Origin: Bradyrhizobium huanghuaihaiense
GTDB lineage: Bacteria; Pseudomonadota; Alphaproteobacteria; Rhizobiales; Xanthobacteraceae
DNA length: 54,587 bases
Direction: 5' to 3'
Assembly: GCF_007830635.1 (NCBI RefSeq)
Contig: NZ_VLLA01000037.1
Location: 1 to 54,587, forward strand
Shown one piece after another: positions 39,201-48,611 of this stretch. The notes under the pieces are model-generated. The model was given only the letters and a program-made list of their open reading frames with translations, searched no databases and was not told the DNA's origin. The stretch's first letter is position 1; each line of letters begins with the position of its first letter. The position numbers and the translations under genes are program-made.

Positions 39201-40586
39201 ATGACGATCGACGCCCCTGCAGACGCCGTCCCGCCGGTTGCGCCGGTCGCCTCCCCCATCGCGAGCCTGCTGACCGCCCCGATCCTGCCGACGCTGCTGC
39301 GGCTCGCCATCCCCAACATGATCGCGATGGTCGGCAGCACGCTGGTTGCGATTGCCGAGACCTCCTATATCGGCCGGCTCGGCACCATCCCGCTGGCTGC
39401 GATCGCGCTGGTGTTTCCGTTCGCGATGCTGACGCAGATGATGAGCGCGGGCGCGATGGGCGGCGGCGTCTCCTCGGCGATCAGCCGCGCGCTCGGCGCC
39501 GGCGATCACGACCGCGCCGCGACGCTGGCGCTGCATGCCGCCATCATCGGCCTCTGCGGCGGACTGTTCTTCACGGTGATGATGCTGGTGTTCGGCCGCT
39601 CGTTCTTCACGCTGCTCGGCGGGCGCGAGCGCGTGCTCGAGGAAGCCTGCGGCTATTCACAGGTGCTGTTCTCCGGCGCTGTCGCGATCTGGCTCGTCAA
39701 CACGCTGGCGTCCGTGATCCGCGGCACCGGCGACATGCGCCTGCCGTCGATGACGCTGATCGGGGCGAGCGTGCTCCAGATCGCGCTCGGCGGCACGCTG
39801 GGGCTCGGCCTGTTCGGCGCACCGCAATTCGGCATGCCCGGCGTTGCGAGCGGCCAGCTGATCGCGTTCAGCTGCTCCGCGATCTTCTTCCTCTGGTATC
39901 TCCTGTCCGGCCGCAGCCGGCTGCAGCTCGACTTCCGCGCCTTTCATTTCGAGCGCGCGATGTTCCTGGATATCTTGAAAGTGGGCGCCGTCGCCTGCCT
40001 GTCGCCGCTCCAGACCGTGCTCACCATCCTGATCTTCACGAAAATCCTCGCGACCTTCGGCACCGAGATGCTGGCCGGCTACGGCATCGGCTCGCGGCTG
40101 GAATTTCTGCTGATCCCGATCACCTTCGCCTTTGGCATCGCCTCGGTGCCGATGGTCGGCATGGCGATGGGCGCCGGACATGTCGCGCGCGCGCGGCGCG
40201 TGGCGTGGACGGCAGCAGCGGCCTCGGGGCTTACGGTCGGCACGATCGGCCTCGTCGTCGCGCTCGATCCCGCGCTGTGGGTGTCGCTGTTCACGCGGGA
40301 TCCCGGCGTCACGGCGGCGGCGCACAGCTATTTCCACTGGGCCGGCCCGGCCTTCGTGTTCTTCGGCATGGGCGTGTCGCTGTATTTCTCCTCGCAAGGC
40401 GCCGCACGTGTCGGCGGTCCGGTGCTGGCCTCCACCGCGCGGCTGCTGATCGTCGCGATCGGCGGTATCAGCCTCATGACGGCGCAGGCGCCGGCCTGGA
40501 CGTTGTTCGCGCTGGTCGGCGGCGCCATGGCCGTGTTCGGGCTCCTGACCGCAGCCTCGGTCGCGTTCGTGCGCTGGGGCAAATGA
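39201..40586 (+). CDS. MATE family efflux transporter
   Basis: The 461-residue protein has twelve predicted helices in two similar halves. MATE segments such as IPNMIAMVGSTLVAIAETSYIGRLG near residue 40 and the matching second-half block GIGSRLEFLLIPITFAFGIA near 295 are clear. It should export cationic compounds in exchange for Na+ or H+. ATG 39201 is preferred because the 12 codons before it, from ATG 39165, do not match local codon use; neither has a good ribosome site. The gene starts 83 bp after the GNAT gene. Confidence 0.92.
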   Translation: MTIDAPADAVPPVAPVASPIASLLTAPILPTLLRLAIPNMIAMVGSTLVAIAETSYIGRLGTIPLAAIALVFPFAMLTQMMSAGAMGGGVSSAISRALGAGDHDRAATLALHAAIIGLCGGLFFTVMMLVFGRSFFTLLGGRERVLEEACGYSQVLFSGAVAIWLVNTLASVIRGTGDMRLPSMTLIGASVLQIALGGTLGLGLFGAPQFGMPGVASGQLIAFSCSAIFFLWYLLSGRSRLQLDFRAFHFERAMFLDILKVGAVACLSPLQTVLTILIFTKILATFGTEMLAGYGIGSRLEFLLIPITFAFGIASVPMVGMAMGAGHVARARRVAWTAAAASGLTVGTIGLVVALDPALWVSLFTRDPGVTAAAHSYFHWAGPAFVFFGMGVSLYFSSQGAARVGGPVLASTARLLIVAIGGISLMTAQAPAWTLFALVGGAMAVFGLLTAASVAFVRWGK

Positions 40587-40682
40587 GCGCAGGCAAATCA
40601 CGCGCAGGAATGTGATTCAATCCGGCGTTGCACTATCCTGCCGGGCTGCTATGGAGGCGCCTCCATTTTTCAGGGCCGCTCC

Positions 40683-41117
40683 ATGTTCAGCAGATTCGCC
40701 ATCCTCTCCGTCATCCTGACTGCACTGCTTGGCGCGACTGCCGCGCATGCGCAGAGCGCCGACGGGACCTGGCTCACCCAGGCCGGCGACGCCCGCGTCA
40801 AGATCAGCAAGTGCGGCGGCGGCATCTGCGGCCACATCGTCTGGCTGCGCGAGCCCATGGACACCGCGACCGGCCAGCCCGCCAGCGACAGCAAGAACCC
40901 CAATCCCGCGCTCGCCAAGCGTCCGATGATCGGCCTGCCGCTATTCAGCGGCATGCAGCCCGCGGCCCCGAACAAATGGTCCGGCCAGATCTACAATGCC
41001 GATGACGGCAGCACCTATGCCAGCAGCGTCACGGTGACGGGCGCGGATTCGCTGCGGGTCGAAGGCTGCGTCGGCGCGCTCTGCGGCGGCGAGACCTGGA
41101 CGCGCGCGGGGCGCTGA
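40683..41117 (+). CDS. DUF2147 family exported protein
   Basis: The 144-residue protein has a signal peptide ending at AHA-Q near residue 23. The DUF2147 fold follows: GTWLTQAGDARVKISKCGG at the front, ICGHIVWLREP with paired Cys, then WSGQIYNADDGSTYASSV and a final Cys pair (GCVGALCGG). Four Cys could form two disulfides in the periplasm. Family members are small envelope proteins of unknown role. Confidence 0.88.
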   Translation: MFSRFAILSVILTALLGATAAHAQSADGTWLTQAGDARVKISKCGGGICGHIVWLREPMDTATGQPASDSKNPNPALAKRPMIGLPLFSGMQPAAPNKWSGQIYNADDGSTYASSVTVTGADSLRVEGCVGALCGGETWTRAGR

Positions 41118-41124
41118 GCTTCTG

Positions 41125-41249
41125 AACTCTCGTGCCCCGGACGCAGCGCAGCGCTCTTGCGGTGCGCTGCAGAGCCGGGGCCCAGAGGCCGCAGACTGGG
41201 TCCCGGCTCTGCGCAGCGTCACTGCGTGCCGCAGCGCGTCCGGGACACA
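41125..41249 (+). repeat. palindromic repeat, family D copy 2
   Basis: CTCTCGTGCCCCGGACGC and GCGTCCGGGACAC are the outer arms, with AGAGCCGGGGCCC and GGGTCCCGGCTCT inside. It is related to the copy at 20433. It lies between convergent genes and fills the gap. Confidence 0.85.
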
Positions 41250-41256
41250 AGGGCCC

Positions 41257-42402
41257 TCACCCCGTCATCGCCTTCAGCGCGGTCGCCGCCGAGGCATAGC
41301 CGCCCCGCGCGCCGTCGATGAAGTGTACGTGATCGCTGCGCAGCGCCGACGGCGTGAAGCAGGTCATCATCGCGGCATCCTGCTGATAGAGGCCGTAGCG
41401 CACGATGCCGTCGCGCGCGGCGGCCGCGAGACGATCGCTCAACGCGCGTTCGAGCTGCGGCGTGCAGTCGAGGATCATGCGCAGGCCATCGTCATATTTC
41501 CTGAAGTCGGAGTTCTCGACCACCTGGCGCCTGTAGATGTTGGGCACGAAGCCGCCGACCTTGAGATCGAAGCGCATGATCAGATAGACGAACAGCGTAT
41601 AGGCCAGCACGCCGGCTCTGCGCGCGAGCAGCGGACCGCCGCGCCTGGTGCGGGCTTCGAAGTCCAGCCCCTGCGGCGGCCATTTCAGAGGCGGCCCCTG
41701 CGGCGGCACCGGGCGGCCGCCCTCCGGGCTGCGCTCGACGAGATGGATGATGTCCTCGATCACCTTGCGGAAAGCATGCGAATCGGCGCCGCGCGACGGC
41801 ATCACCAGCACCGACAGGATCAAGCCGCGCGCAGCCGGCATCACCTCGAAGCGGCAGGACAGGCCCGAGAGATCCGGCTGCGTGCCTGAGGGCGCTTCCG
41901 CGACCGCGAACTCGCCGCGCTTCATCGCGGCATCGGCCCAGGCGAGCCCGCCGCCGGAGAACATCGCGTAGGACAGGTTCGGCGACGGACCGAAACGCGC
42001 GACGCGCACGTCGAGGCCCTGCGCCCGGATGGCGCTCACCGGCACCAGCGCGACGCGCATCTTCAGATCGAGATCCTCGCGGACCCAGGTCGCGGTCGCG
42101 GCCAATGCCTCGCGCGCAGCATCGAGATCGGAAGGCGCGACCGCAAAGCTCGCTCCGTCGCCGCCGAACACGAAGGGGAATTCCCGCCCCTCCAGCGCGT
42201 TGGTCACCGCCGCGATCACGGCCGCACCGGCCATGTTCACCGCCTTGTAGCGCTGCGCCGCGATCGCCTTGGTCGAATCGACGATGTCGGCGACGCCGAT
42301 GCTCCAATCGTCCGGCAGCGGCGCATAGAGCGTGGGATCCATCAGGCTGGTGAAGCCGCGGAAGACGGAAATGCCGCCGTAAAAGGATTCGCCTGATGTC
42401 AT
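41257..42402 (-). CDS. DUF3095 family protein, nucleotide-cyclase-like N-terminus
   Basis: The 381-residue protein's first half has the class III cyclase pattern: SIGVADIVDSTKAIA near residue 33 and FPFVFGGDGASFAV near 75. These are the places where metal-binding Asp residues sit in adenylate and guanylate cyclases. The second half, with LLARRAGVLAYTLFVYLIMRFD, is the DUF3095 part. Whether it makes a cyclic nucleotide is unproven. ATG 42402 opens the conserved region; a frame reaches 42522. It stands alone. Confidence 0.85.
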   Translation of the reverse strand: MTSGESFYGGISVFRGFTSLMDPTLYAPLPDDWSIGVADIVDSTKAIAAQRYKAVNMAGAAVIAAVTNALEGREFPFVFGGDGASFAVAPSDLDAAREALAATATWVREDLDLKMRVALVPVSAIRAQGLDVRVARFGPSPNLSYAMFSGGGLAWADAAMKRGEFAVAEAPSGTQPDLSGLSCRFEVMPAARGLILSVLVMPSRGADSHAFRKVIEDIIHLVERSPEGGRPVPPQGPPLKWPPQGLDFEARTRRGGPLLARRAGVLAYTLFVYLIMRFDLKVGGFVPNIYRRQVVENSDFRKYDDGLRMILDCTPQLERALSDRLAAAARDGIVRYGLYQQDAAMMTCFTPSALRSDHVHFIDGARGGYASAATALKAMTG

Positions 42403-42606
42403 CGGGTGATGCCGGATGGTTGGGAAGCGTCCTAAACCAGATACGTGGCAGGGTCTATCCGGGTTCGATTCCCGATCATTGGCCGAAATGGAGCCGGACA
42501 ACAAGATCGCAGCGCGCCGCAATGCCGCAGTTCGTCATTGATCGGCATCAAACAGCACGCCGCAAATGACGTTTACGGTTGATCCATCTGAAACGGTCGC
42601 GCGGGG

Positions 42607-42993
42607 ATGATCGGGGTGTCTGATTTCGGCAGCAAGGACTCCGCCTCGCCGGTAGGCCGGCGCACGGGGCTCGATGCGATCAGTGCGGTGAAAATGCCGG
42701 AGATGCTCACCGCCACCGTGGATGCCTGGGCCGAAGCCCATCAGCTGTCGCGCTCGGATGCCATCTGCAGGCTGGTCGAGCTCGGCCTGAAGATCGCGCC
42801 CGCGGTACCTGCATCAGCACGCTCGGTCGCATCCGACGCCGACCGCATCGAGGAGCTGGCGGTGCACGAGATCGAGGGCCTGCTCGATCCCGCATTGCCG
42901 GACGACGAACGCGAACGCCGCATCCGCCGCCTCACCGAGGGCCCGCCGGAATTCTCACACGAACGGATTGACCTGCCGAAGCATCGGACGTGA
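42607..42993 (+). CDS. small protein with ribbon-helix-helix-like core
   Basis: The 128-residue protein has a central segment (ISAVKMPEMLTATVDAWAEA then LSRSDAICRLVELGLK, about residues 25-63). It resembles a ribbon-helix-helix DNA-binding fold: a short strand followed by two helices. The C-terminal half is acidic and helical. No toxin gene adjoins, so an antitoxin role is not supported. The start is not fixed by a clear ribosome site. Confidence 0.6.
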   Translation: MIGVSDFGSKDSASPVGRRTGLDAISAVKMPEMLTATVDAWAEAHQLSRSDAICRLVELGLKIAPAVPASARSVASDADRIEELAVHEIEGLLDPALPDDERERRIRRLTEGPPEFSHERIDLPKHRT

Positions 42994-43006
42994 GCGCCAA
43001 CGCGCG

Positions 43007-43216
43007 CTAATGCAGCTTCTCGTCCTGGCGCTTGCGCAGCGCGGATGCGGGGACGTCGTGGCAGCCGACCAGACGCACGAATTGCTGCGGATACATTTCG
43101 TGGCCGTGAGCGCCGGAATTCTGATGCGACATCGGCGGACAGCGTACGTCATCCGGCTTCGCGCACGATGGCTCCGTCAGAGCCTGACTTGAAGCGGTCA
43201 TGTTTGAAATGGCCAT
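43007..43216 (-). CDS. small hypothetical protein
   Basis: The 69-residue frame opens at ATG 43216 behind GGGGAG and stops at 43007, tail to tail with the ribbon-helix-helix gene 13 bp away. It is polar with three Cys and several His and Met, and has no membrane segment or motif I know. The good ribosome site is the main support. A longer frame reaches 43276. Confidence 0.45.
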   Translation of the reverse strand: MAISNMTASSQALTEPSCAKPDDVRCPPMSHQNSGAHGHEMYPQQFVRLVGCHDVPASALRKRQDEKLH

Positions 43217-43342
43217 CGACTGCTCCCCTTCGTTTAGGGCAGATCGATTGACGTAACCCAATCGATTGCGGGACATCTTACGACCAAATCCGGCTTGCTG
43301 TCATTGCGCCGGATCAACGCAATTGTGGCAGCCCGGTTCCGG

Positions 43343-44065
43343 TTATGCCGTATTCCCGGCGTCGATCGTGAACACGGTGCCCGTGACGTTGCGGCCGCCG
43401 TCGCCCAGCAGATATTCCACCATGCGCGCGACGTCTTCCGTCTCCGGCAAACGGCGCAGCGCGCTGCGGCCGGCGATGCGCTTGCGGCCTTCGTCGGAGA
43501 GATTGTGCGTGAGTTCGGTGTCGATGAAGCCAGGCGCGATCGCATTGACGGTGATGCCGAGCTTGCCGACCTCGCGCGCGAGCGAGCGGGTGAAGCCGGT
43601 CGCGGCCGCCTTGGTTGCTCCATAGACGGAGAGGCCGTTATAGCCGGTCGTCGCGATGATCGAGGAGATGTTGATGATGCGGCCGGCGCCATCCGCCATC
43701 ATCTGCCGCGCTACATATTTGGTCAGGATGATCGGCGACAGCACGTTGAGCTGCACCAGCGCCTCGATCTCGGAATTGTGCATGGTGGCGAGCAGGCCTT
43801 CGGTGCCGAGGCCGGCATTGTTGACGAGGCCGTAGATCGGGCCGAACTCGTCGCGCACGAGCTTTGCGAAGGCCGGGATCGCGTCGATCACGGCGAGGTC
43901 GCAGGCACGGAAATGCAGGTGCCCACCGGATTCGGCAATGGCAGCCTTGAGCTCGTCGCTCTCGCGCCGCGCGGCCGCGATCACGTTGAAGCCGGCAGCG
44001 ACCAGGCGTTTACCGATCGCGAGCCCAATGCCGCGGCTGCCGCCGGTGACGAGAACGTTATGCAT
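43343..44065 (-). CDS. short-chain dehydrogenase/reductase, FabG-like
   Basis: The 240-residue NAD(P)-dependent SDR has the cofactor motif TGGSRGIG near residue 7, NNAG near 88, and the catalytic Ser and YGATK near 140-155. It is closest in layout to 3-oxoacyl-ACP reductases. It overlaps the upstream ligase gene by 8 bases and so is the third gene of an ACP-ligase-SDR unit. A role in reducing an ACP-bound acyl chain is inferred from this. Confidence 0.9.
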   Translation of the reverse strand: MHNVLVTGGSRGIGLAIGKRLVAAGFNVIAAARRESDELKAAIAESGGHLHFRACDLAVIDAIPAFAKLVRDEFGPIYGLVNNAGLGTEGLLATMHNSEIEALVQLNVLSPIILTKYVARQMMADGAGRIINISSIIATTGYNGLSVYGATKAAATGFTRSLAREVGKLGITVNAIAPGFIDTELTHNLSDEGRKRIAGRSALRRLPETEDVARMVEYLLGDGGRNVTGTVFTIDAGNTA

Positions 44066-45440
44066 CTGTGCGCGCCAGTTTTCCGGCCGGGGTGACGTCG
44101 AGCGCTTCGACGAAGCGGATCACTGCCGGCACCTTGTGGGACGCGAGCTGGGCACGGCACTGCTCCAGGATCTGGTCGCGAATTTCCTTCACCCGGACCT
44201 GATCCGTGCCGTCGGCAAGGATCACGTCGGCGACGACGATGCCGCCGGTGATCGGGCTCTTGCGCGATTTCGCCCGCGACATCCGCACATCAGGATGACG
44301 GTTGATCACCGCCTCAATCTCCTCGGGGTGGACCTTCAGTCCGCCGATATTGATGATGCCGCCGCGGCGGCCGACAAAATAATAGCGGTCGCCGCGCAGC
44401 TCGACAATATCGCCGCTGTCGACGAACCCGTCGGAATCGGTGAGCGGGGCGGCATTGCGGCCAATGTAAGCGTGCGCCGTGCGCGTCGAGCGGATACGCA
44501 ACGAGCCGTCCACGACCTTCATCTCGACACCATTGCGGTTGCCGAGATAGTCGGCCGGAAAGCCTTCGAGCCCGTCGTTGACGGCGAAGCCGACGCCGGC
44601 CTCGGTCGAGGCATAGGCATGGCCAACGAAGGAATTGGGGAACGCCGTCTTCAGGCCGTCCAGCACGGCCTGGTCGGCGATCTCGCCGGACAGACGAACG
44701 TAGCGCGGGGTAAATTGCGCGGCCGAACCGCTCATCAGGAGCTTGCGCCAGTGCGACGGCGTGCCGGAGATGTGCGAGACGCCGCGCGCATTCAGCCGCG
44801 CGACATGATCGGCGAGCGCTTCATGCGGATCGGACAGCACCAAGGAGCCGCCGGAGAGAACGGCGCGAAGGAAGATCTGCAGGCCGCCATAGCGGCGGAT
44901 GTCGTAGAACGTGGCCCAGACCGGCGCAGGTCCGCGCGCGGGGCCTTCGGCGACGATCGCGCCGGTCAGCGCTTCCAGCGTATGGCCGGCGATTTTCGGC
45001 ACGCCTGAGGTGCCCGAGGTGAGCATCAGCCATTCGGTGGCGCGCTCGGTCCTGGCCGGCGCAGTGGCTTGAAGCGGCAATTGTGCGGTGACGACCAGCG
45101 GCACGCCGGTCTCCGCCCAGCGCTCGGGCTCGTCGGTGACGACGGCATCTATCCCGGCATCCGCAATCAGCGCTTCGAGATGCGACGGATTGAGATCGGG
45201 CGGACAGAGCAGCATGCGACGGGCGATGCCGTCGAGCTCGATCATGGCGAGGCCCGACCGGAGCTGGTCGGACAGCTTGAGCAGCACGGCGCGACCTGAC
45301 AATTCGTGCAGGCGGCCGCCCAGCACCGTGTACGACAGGATGTCGGTCAGCGATACGACATCATGCGCATCGGAGATCGTGCGGCCCTTCAGCTCCGCAC
45401 CGAGATGGTCGCGAAGCGCAAAGATCTCACGCGGGGACAT
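44058..45440 (-). CDS. AMP-forming acyl ligase (ACP or CoA ligase)
   Basis: The 460-residue ANL-superfamily enzyme carries the ATP loop LTSGTSGVPK near residue 150 and the YASTEAG adenylate motif near 285. VDSGDIVEL, GRRGGIINIGGLKVHPEEIE and the final PAGKLAR lysine are also present. It is shorter at the N-terminus than typical acyl-CoA synthetases. ATG 45440 overlaps the end of the ACP gene by 14 bases. Loading an acid onto that ACP is the natural reading; the acid is unknown. Confidence 0.88.
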   Translation of the reverse strand: MSPREIFALRDHLGAELKGRTISDAHDVVSLTDILSYTVLGGRLHELSGRAVLLKLSDQLRSGLAMIELDGIARRMLLCPPDLNPSHLEALIADAGIDAVVTDEPERWAETGVPLVVTAQLPLQATAPARTERATEWLMLTSGTSGVPKIAGHTLEALTGAIVAEGPARGPAPVWATFYDIRRYGGLQIFLRAVLSGGSLVLSDPHEALADHVARLNARGVSHISGTPSHWRKLLMSGSAAQFTPRYVRLSGEIADQAVLDGLKTAFPNSFVGHAYASTEAGVGFAVNDGLEGFPADYLGNRNGVEMKVVDGSLRIRSTRTAHAYIGRNAAPLTDSDGFVDSGDIVELRGDRYYFVGRRGGIINIGGLKVHPEEIEAVINRHPDVRMSRAKSRKSPITGGIVVADVILADGTDQVRVKEIRDQILEQCRAQLASHKVPAVIRFVEALDVTPAGKLARTDA

Positions 45441-45672
45441 TTTCGTAGGCCCGCACGAAATCGCCCACCGTAGCGGGGAACGCTGCGTCCTCGGAAATGG
45501 TGAAGGGGTCGACCCCGGTCTCGTCCTCGAGACGCGCCACCAGGATGGCGAAGGCGAGCGAGTCGAAACCCGTCTCGTGAAGGGACAGATCGTCCGAGAG
45601 CGCGGGAAGCGTGACGTGCTGCTCCTTGGCGATCTGCTGGATCGCCTCAATGACCTTAGACCTTACCGACAT
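45427..45672 (-). CDS. acyl carrier protein
   Basis: The 81-residue four-helix carrier has the phosphopantetheine site Ser38 in GFDSLAF. It is not the housekeeping AcpP, whose motif reads GADSLD. It probably carries a special acyl group made by the overlapping ligase and SDR genes. ATG 45672 is preceded by AGAGAG; a longer frame to 45735 is unlikely. It is first of the three-gene unit. Confidence 0.9.
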   Translation of the reverse strand: MSVRSKVIEAIQQIAKEQHVTLPALSDDLSLHETGFDSLAFAILVARLEDETGVDPFTISEDAAFPATVGDFVRAYENVPA

Positions 45673-45817
45673 GGCTGGCTCTCTTTTGTTATGGCTCGTC
45701 CGTGTTGCGGCGGCTCTTGATGACCGCCTCCCCATGGCCGTCTGTTTACCCGACAGAAGTAAATGGCTTCTTGGACAATTCAGATAAAATTGGACCTATC
45801 TCCTGATTTTGGCTGCG

Positions 45818-47632
45818 TTACAGCCGGATCGCGCCCTCCGAGATTGCCGCACAGGCCGCCCCGTCCAGCACGACATAAGTACCCGACTTCGGTTCGAGCA
45901 AGAACAACGGATCGGAGATCGCGCCCAGGTCAAAACCCTCGCGGGCGAGCTCGCCCTTCTTCTGCTTGAAGGTCTCGGTGGCATCGAGCTCGCGCGAGAT
46001 GCGGATGAAGACCGGGCGGGCGTAAGCCGGCAGGCGCTGGGCGAGATGGGCAGGCAGTGCAGCGATGTCAAAGCCCTCGTTCACGACGATCGCGCTCATG
46101 CCGGCGCGGCCGTCGGTACCGGGGATGCTGACGCCATAGGTGGTGGCATCGATCACGCCGGTGAATTCGCGCACGGCATCGTTCACCTCCGAAGTCGCGA
46201 CGTTCTCGCCCTTCCAGCGGAAGGTGTCGCCGATGCGATCGACGAAATGGAAAAAGCCCTTGTCGTCGAGCCGCATCAGATCGCCGGTGCGGAACCAGGC
46301 ATCACCCTTGGCGAAGACGTCGCGCAAGATCTTCTTCTCGGTCTCGCCGGCATCGGTGTAGCCCTCGAAGCGGCCGCCGCCCTGATCCGCGGTACCGATG
46401 CGGCCGATGGCTTCGCCGGCCTCGCCGCGGGCGCAAGCGAGGCAAAAGCCCTCTTCATTGCGCAGCGGCGCACCGCTGTCGGGGTCCAGCTTGACGATGC
46501 CAGCCGGGAAGCGATGCGCAAGCAGCGGCGGGATGCGGCCGATCGCGCCGACCTGTCCCTCGACATTGAACAGCGAGAAATTGCCTTCGGTTGCCGCATA
46601 GAATTCGAGGATGCGCGGAATGGCGAAACGCGCCTGAAAATCCTCCCAGATGTCGCCGCGCAGGCCGTTGCCGCAGGCAAGCCGCAGCCGATGCCGGTTC
46701 TCGTATTCCGACGGCGGCGCCTTGAGCAAATAGCGGCAGAGCTCGCCGATGTATTGGAACAGCGTGCAGTCGTGCCGCACGATGTCGGGCCAGAAATTCG
46801 AGGCCGAGAATTTTTCGGCGATCACCACCGAGCCGCCGGCGGCGAGCATGCTGCAGGGCGCGACGATGCCGCCGACCGAGTGGAACAGCGGCAAGCAGTC
46901 GTAGAGCCGGTCCTGCGGCGTCGCGCCGGTGAGACCGGCGAACCAGAAACCCCAATTGAGGATGCGGCGATGGCTGACGCTCGCGGCTTTCGGCAGGCCC
47001 GTGGTGCCGGAGGTGTAGATCAAGAGCGCGCGGTCGTCGATGGTGACGTCGCCATGCTCCCCGGATGAGAGCGGGCCGTCGCCGAGCGCGGCAAGCGCGA
47101 CGTCGATGGCGCGCTCGCTGCCGGCATCGCCATGGGTCCAGATCTTTGCATCCGTCTTCAGATGCGGCTTCGCGCTCTCGAGCGTCGCCATCAGATCGTG
47201 CGCGACGATGATGTGCAGGGGCCTTGCGACATCGAGGCAATGCGCGAGCGATTGGCCGACGAGTTTTGTGTTGATCAGCGCGACCACACCGCCGATCCGG
47301 CTGATGCCGAGCCAGGCAGCGACATAATCGATGCCGTTCGGCATGATCAGCGCAACGGTATCGCCCTTGGCCACACCGACCGAGCGCGCCCAGCGCGCAT
47401 AGCGGTTGATGCGCTTCGACAGGCCGTCGTAGTCGAGGCTCGCGTCATCCGTGACCAGCGCGACGCGGTCGGGCTGGCGCCGCGCCCAGTCGTCGACGAC
47501 GTCGGCGAACAGTCGGCCCGGCAGCGTCTCGATCCGCGCCGTGAGCTCGATGGCCTTCAGCCAGATCTTTGATGCCGACGGCGCGCGCGCGGCCTTCGGT
47601 TGCTCGATGACGCCGGTGGTCATGCCGTTCAT
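45818..47632 (-). CDS. long-chain / very-long-chain acyl-CoA synthetase (FATP-like)
   Basis: The 604-residue AMP-forming ligase is of the fatty acid transport protein branch. Visible are YTSGTTGLPKAA near residue 208, EFYAATEGNFSLFN near 345 and the FATP-type RTGDLMRLDDKGFFHFVDR near 465. It activates fatty acids to acyl-CoA at the membrane. It lies 145 bp upstream of the ACP-ligase-SDR unit on the same strand and might feed it. ATG 47632 and ATG 47623 are both possible. Confidence 0.92.
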   Translation of the reverse strand: MNGMTTGVIEQPKAARAPSASKIWLKAIELTARIETLPGRLFADVVDDWARRQPDRVALVTDDASLDYDGLSKRINRYARWARSVGVAKGDTVALIMPNGIDYVAAWLGISRIGGVVALINTKLVGQSLAHCLDVARPLHIIVAHDLMATLESAKPHLKTDAKIWTHGDAGSERAIDVALAALGDGPLSSGEHGDVTIDDRALLIYTSGTTGLPKAASVSHRRILNWGFWFAGLTGATPQDRLYDCLPLFHSVGGIVAPCSMLAAGGSVVIAEKFSASNFWPDIVRHDCTLFQYIGELCRYLLKAPPSEYENRHRLRLACGNGLRGDIWEDFQARFAIPRILEFYAATEGNFSLFNVEGQVGAIGRIPPLLAHRFPAGIVKLDPDSGAPLRNEEGFCLACARGEAGEAIGRIGTADQGGGRFEGYTDAGETEKKILRDVFAKGDAWFRTGDLMRLDDKGFFHFVDRIGDTFRWKGENVATSEVNDAVREFTGVIDATTYGVSIPGTDGRAGMSAIVVNEGFDIAALPAHLAQRLPAYARPVFIRISRELDATETFKQKKGELAREGFDLGAISDPLFLLEPKSGTYVVLDGAACAAISEGAIRL

Positions 47633-47883
47633 TCTTTCGGAACGTGTCTGCTGGTCCCGGCAGCTTAGCTCGCGCGTCCTGCCCAGGTGTTAAGAGACAA
47701 GGTAAAGGCCGGTTAGTGCGCGATTAACTCTGCTGACGGCGGAGGCCGAGCGCTGGCGCAAGGTGGTCGAGCTGTCGGGAAGCAGGAAGGAATAGCGATC
47801 CAGCCTCGCCGCGACTAGGCGATCCCGGGTAAACGGGCTATCCTTTGCTACCCTGCGTTGTCGGAGTTTGAAGGGAGGCGACC

Positions 47884-48588
47884 GTGGCTCTCGATCCGTC
47901 AGAGTTTCCCGTCCAGGCCGCGCCGTTCGAGCAGCCACTGACGAATTTCGCCAGCCGCGTGAAAGGTGGGCAGGCCAGGGTGGTCGCGATCGGCTCGTCG
48001 ACCACGGCGGGCGAAGGAGGCATCGCTCCTTACCCGCAGAGGCTGCTGGCGGCTCTTCGGATCAAATTTCCAAATGTCGCAATCGAGGTGATCAATCGGG
48101 GCGTCGGCGGCGAAGACGCTCCCTTGGAGCTGAAGCGGTTCGAGCGCGACGTTTTCGACCTGAAGCCCGATGTTGTCATCTGGCAGATCGGCACCAATTC
48201 GGTGTGGCAAGCCGACGGTCCCTCGTTCGCGGACACCACGAACGCCATCCGTGAAGGTGTCGATCAACTGCTGGGCGCCGGAAGGATCGACGTGATCCTG
48301 ATGGACCTTCAATATGTGCCGGCAGTGCTGACACCGGCCAAGCGCAAGAAGGCAGAGGCCATGGTCGAGGCGATCGGTCAGATCGCGCACGAGAAGGGCG
48401 TCAACGCCTTCGGCCGTTTCGCGCTGATGAAGGGCTGGCACGAAGTCGCGCAGATCTCGTTCGACCGTCTGGTGGATCCGGGCGATGATACCAGGCTGCA
48501 TGTCAGCGACTGGACCACGGACAAGATGACCTGGCAATTGGCCGATGCGATCGCCACCGCGGCCAAGGAGGCGCCTCACGGCACCTGA
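47884..48588 (+). CDS. SGNH/GDSL hydrolase
   Basis: The 234-residue protein has SGNH blocks: VAIGSSTTAG (nucleophile Ser) near residue 35, INRGVGGED near 70, QIGTNS near 100, and a late DTRLHVSDW with the Asp and His. These enzymes act as esterases, lipases or deacetylases. GTG 47884 follows a perfect GGGAGG. There is no signal peptide, so it appears cytoplasmic. It stands alone; the preceding 250 bp shows no other feature. Confidence 0.9.
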   Translation: MALDPSEFPVQAAPFEQPLTNFASRVKGGQARVVAIGSSTTAGEGGIAPYPQRLLAALRIKFPNVAIEVINRGVGGEDAPLELKRFERDVFDLKPDVVIWQIGTNSVWQADGPSFADTTNAIREGVDQLLGAGRIDVILMDLQYVPAVLTPAKRKKAEAMVEAIGQIAHEKGVNAFGRFALMKGWHEVAQISFDRLVDPGDDTRLHVSDWTTDKMTWQLADAIATAAKEAPHGT

Positions 48589-48611
48589 AGTACGATCCGG
48601 AAAAGGGAGCG

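Noticed and set aside
42459..42475. tRNA T-arm-like sequence (GGGTTCGATTCCC)
   Set aside because: Only a four-pair T-stem and T-loop are present. No matching acceptor 5' strand, D-arm or anticodon arm lies upstream, so it is not a tRNA. A remnant is possible but not supported.
42607..43216. Toxin-antitoxin pair formed by the ribbon-helix-helix-like gene and the small gene next to it
   Set aside because: The genes are convergent rather than in one operon, and the small protein has no toxin motif.
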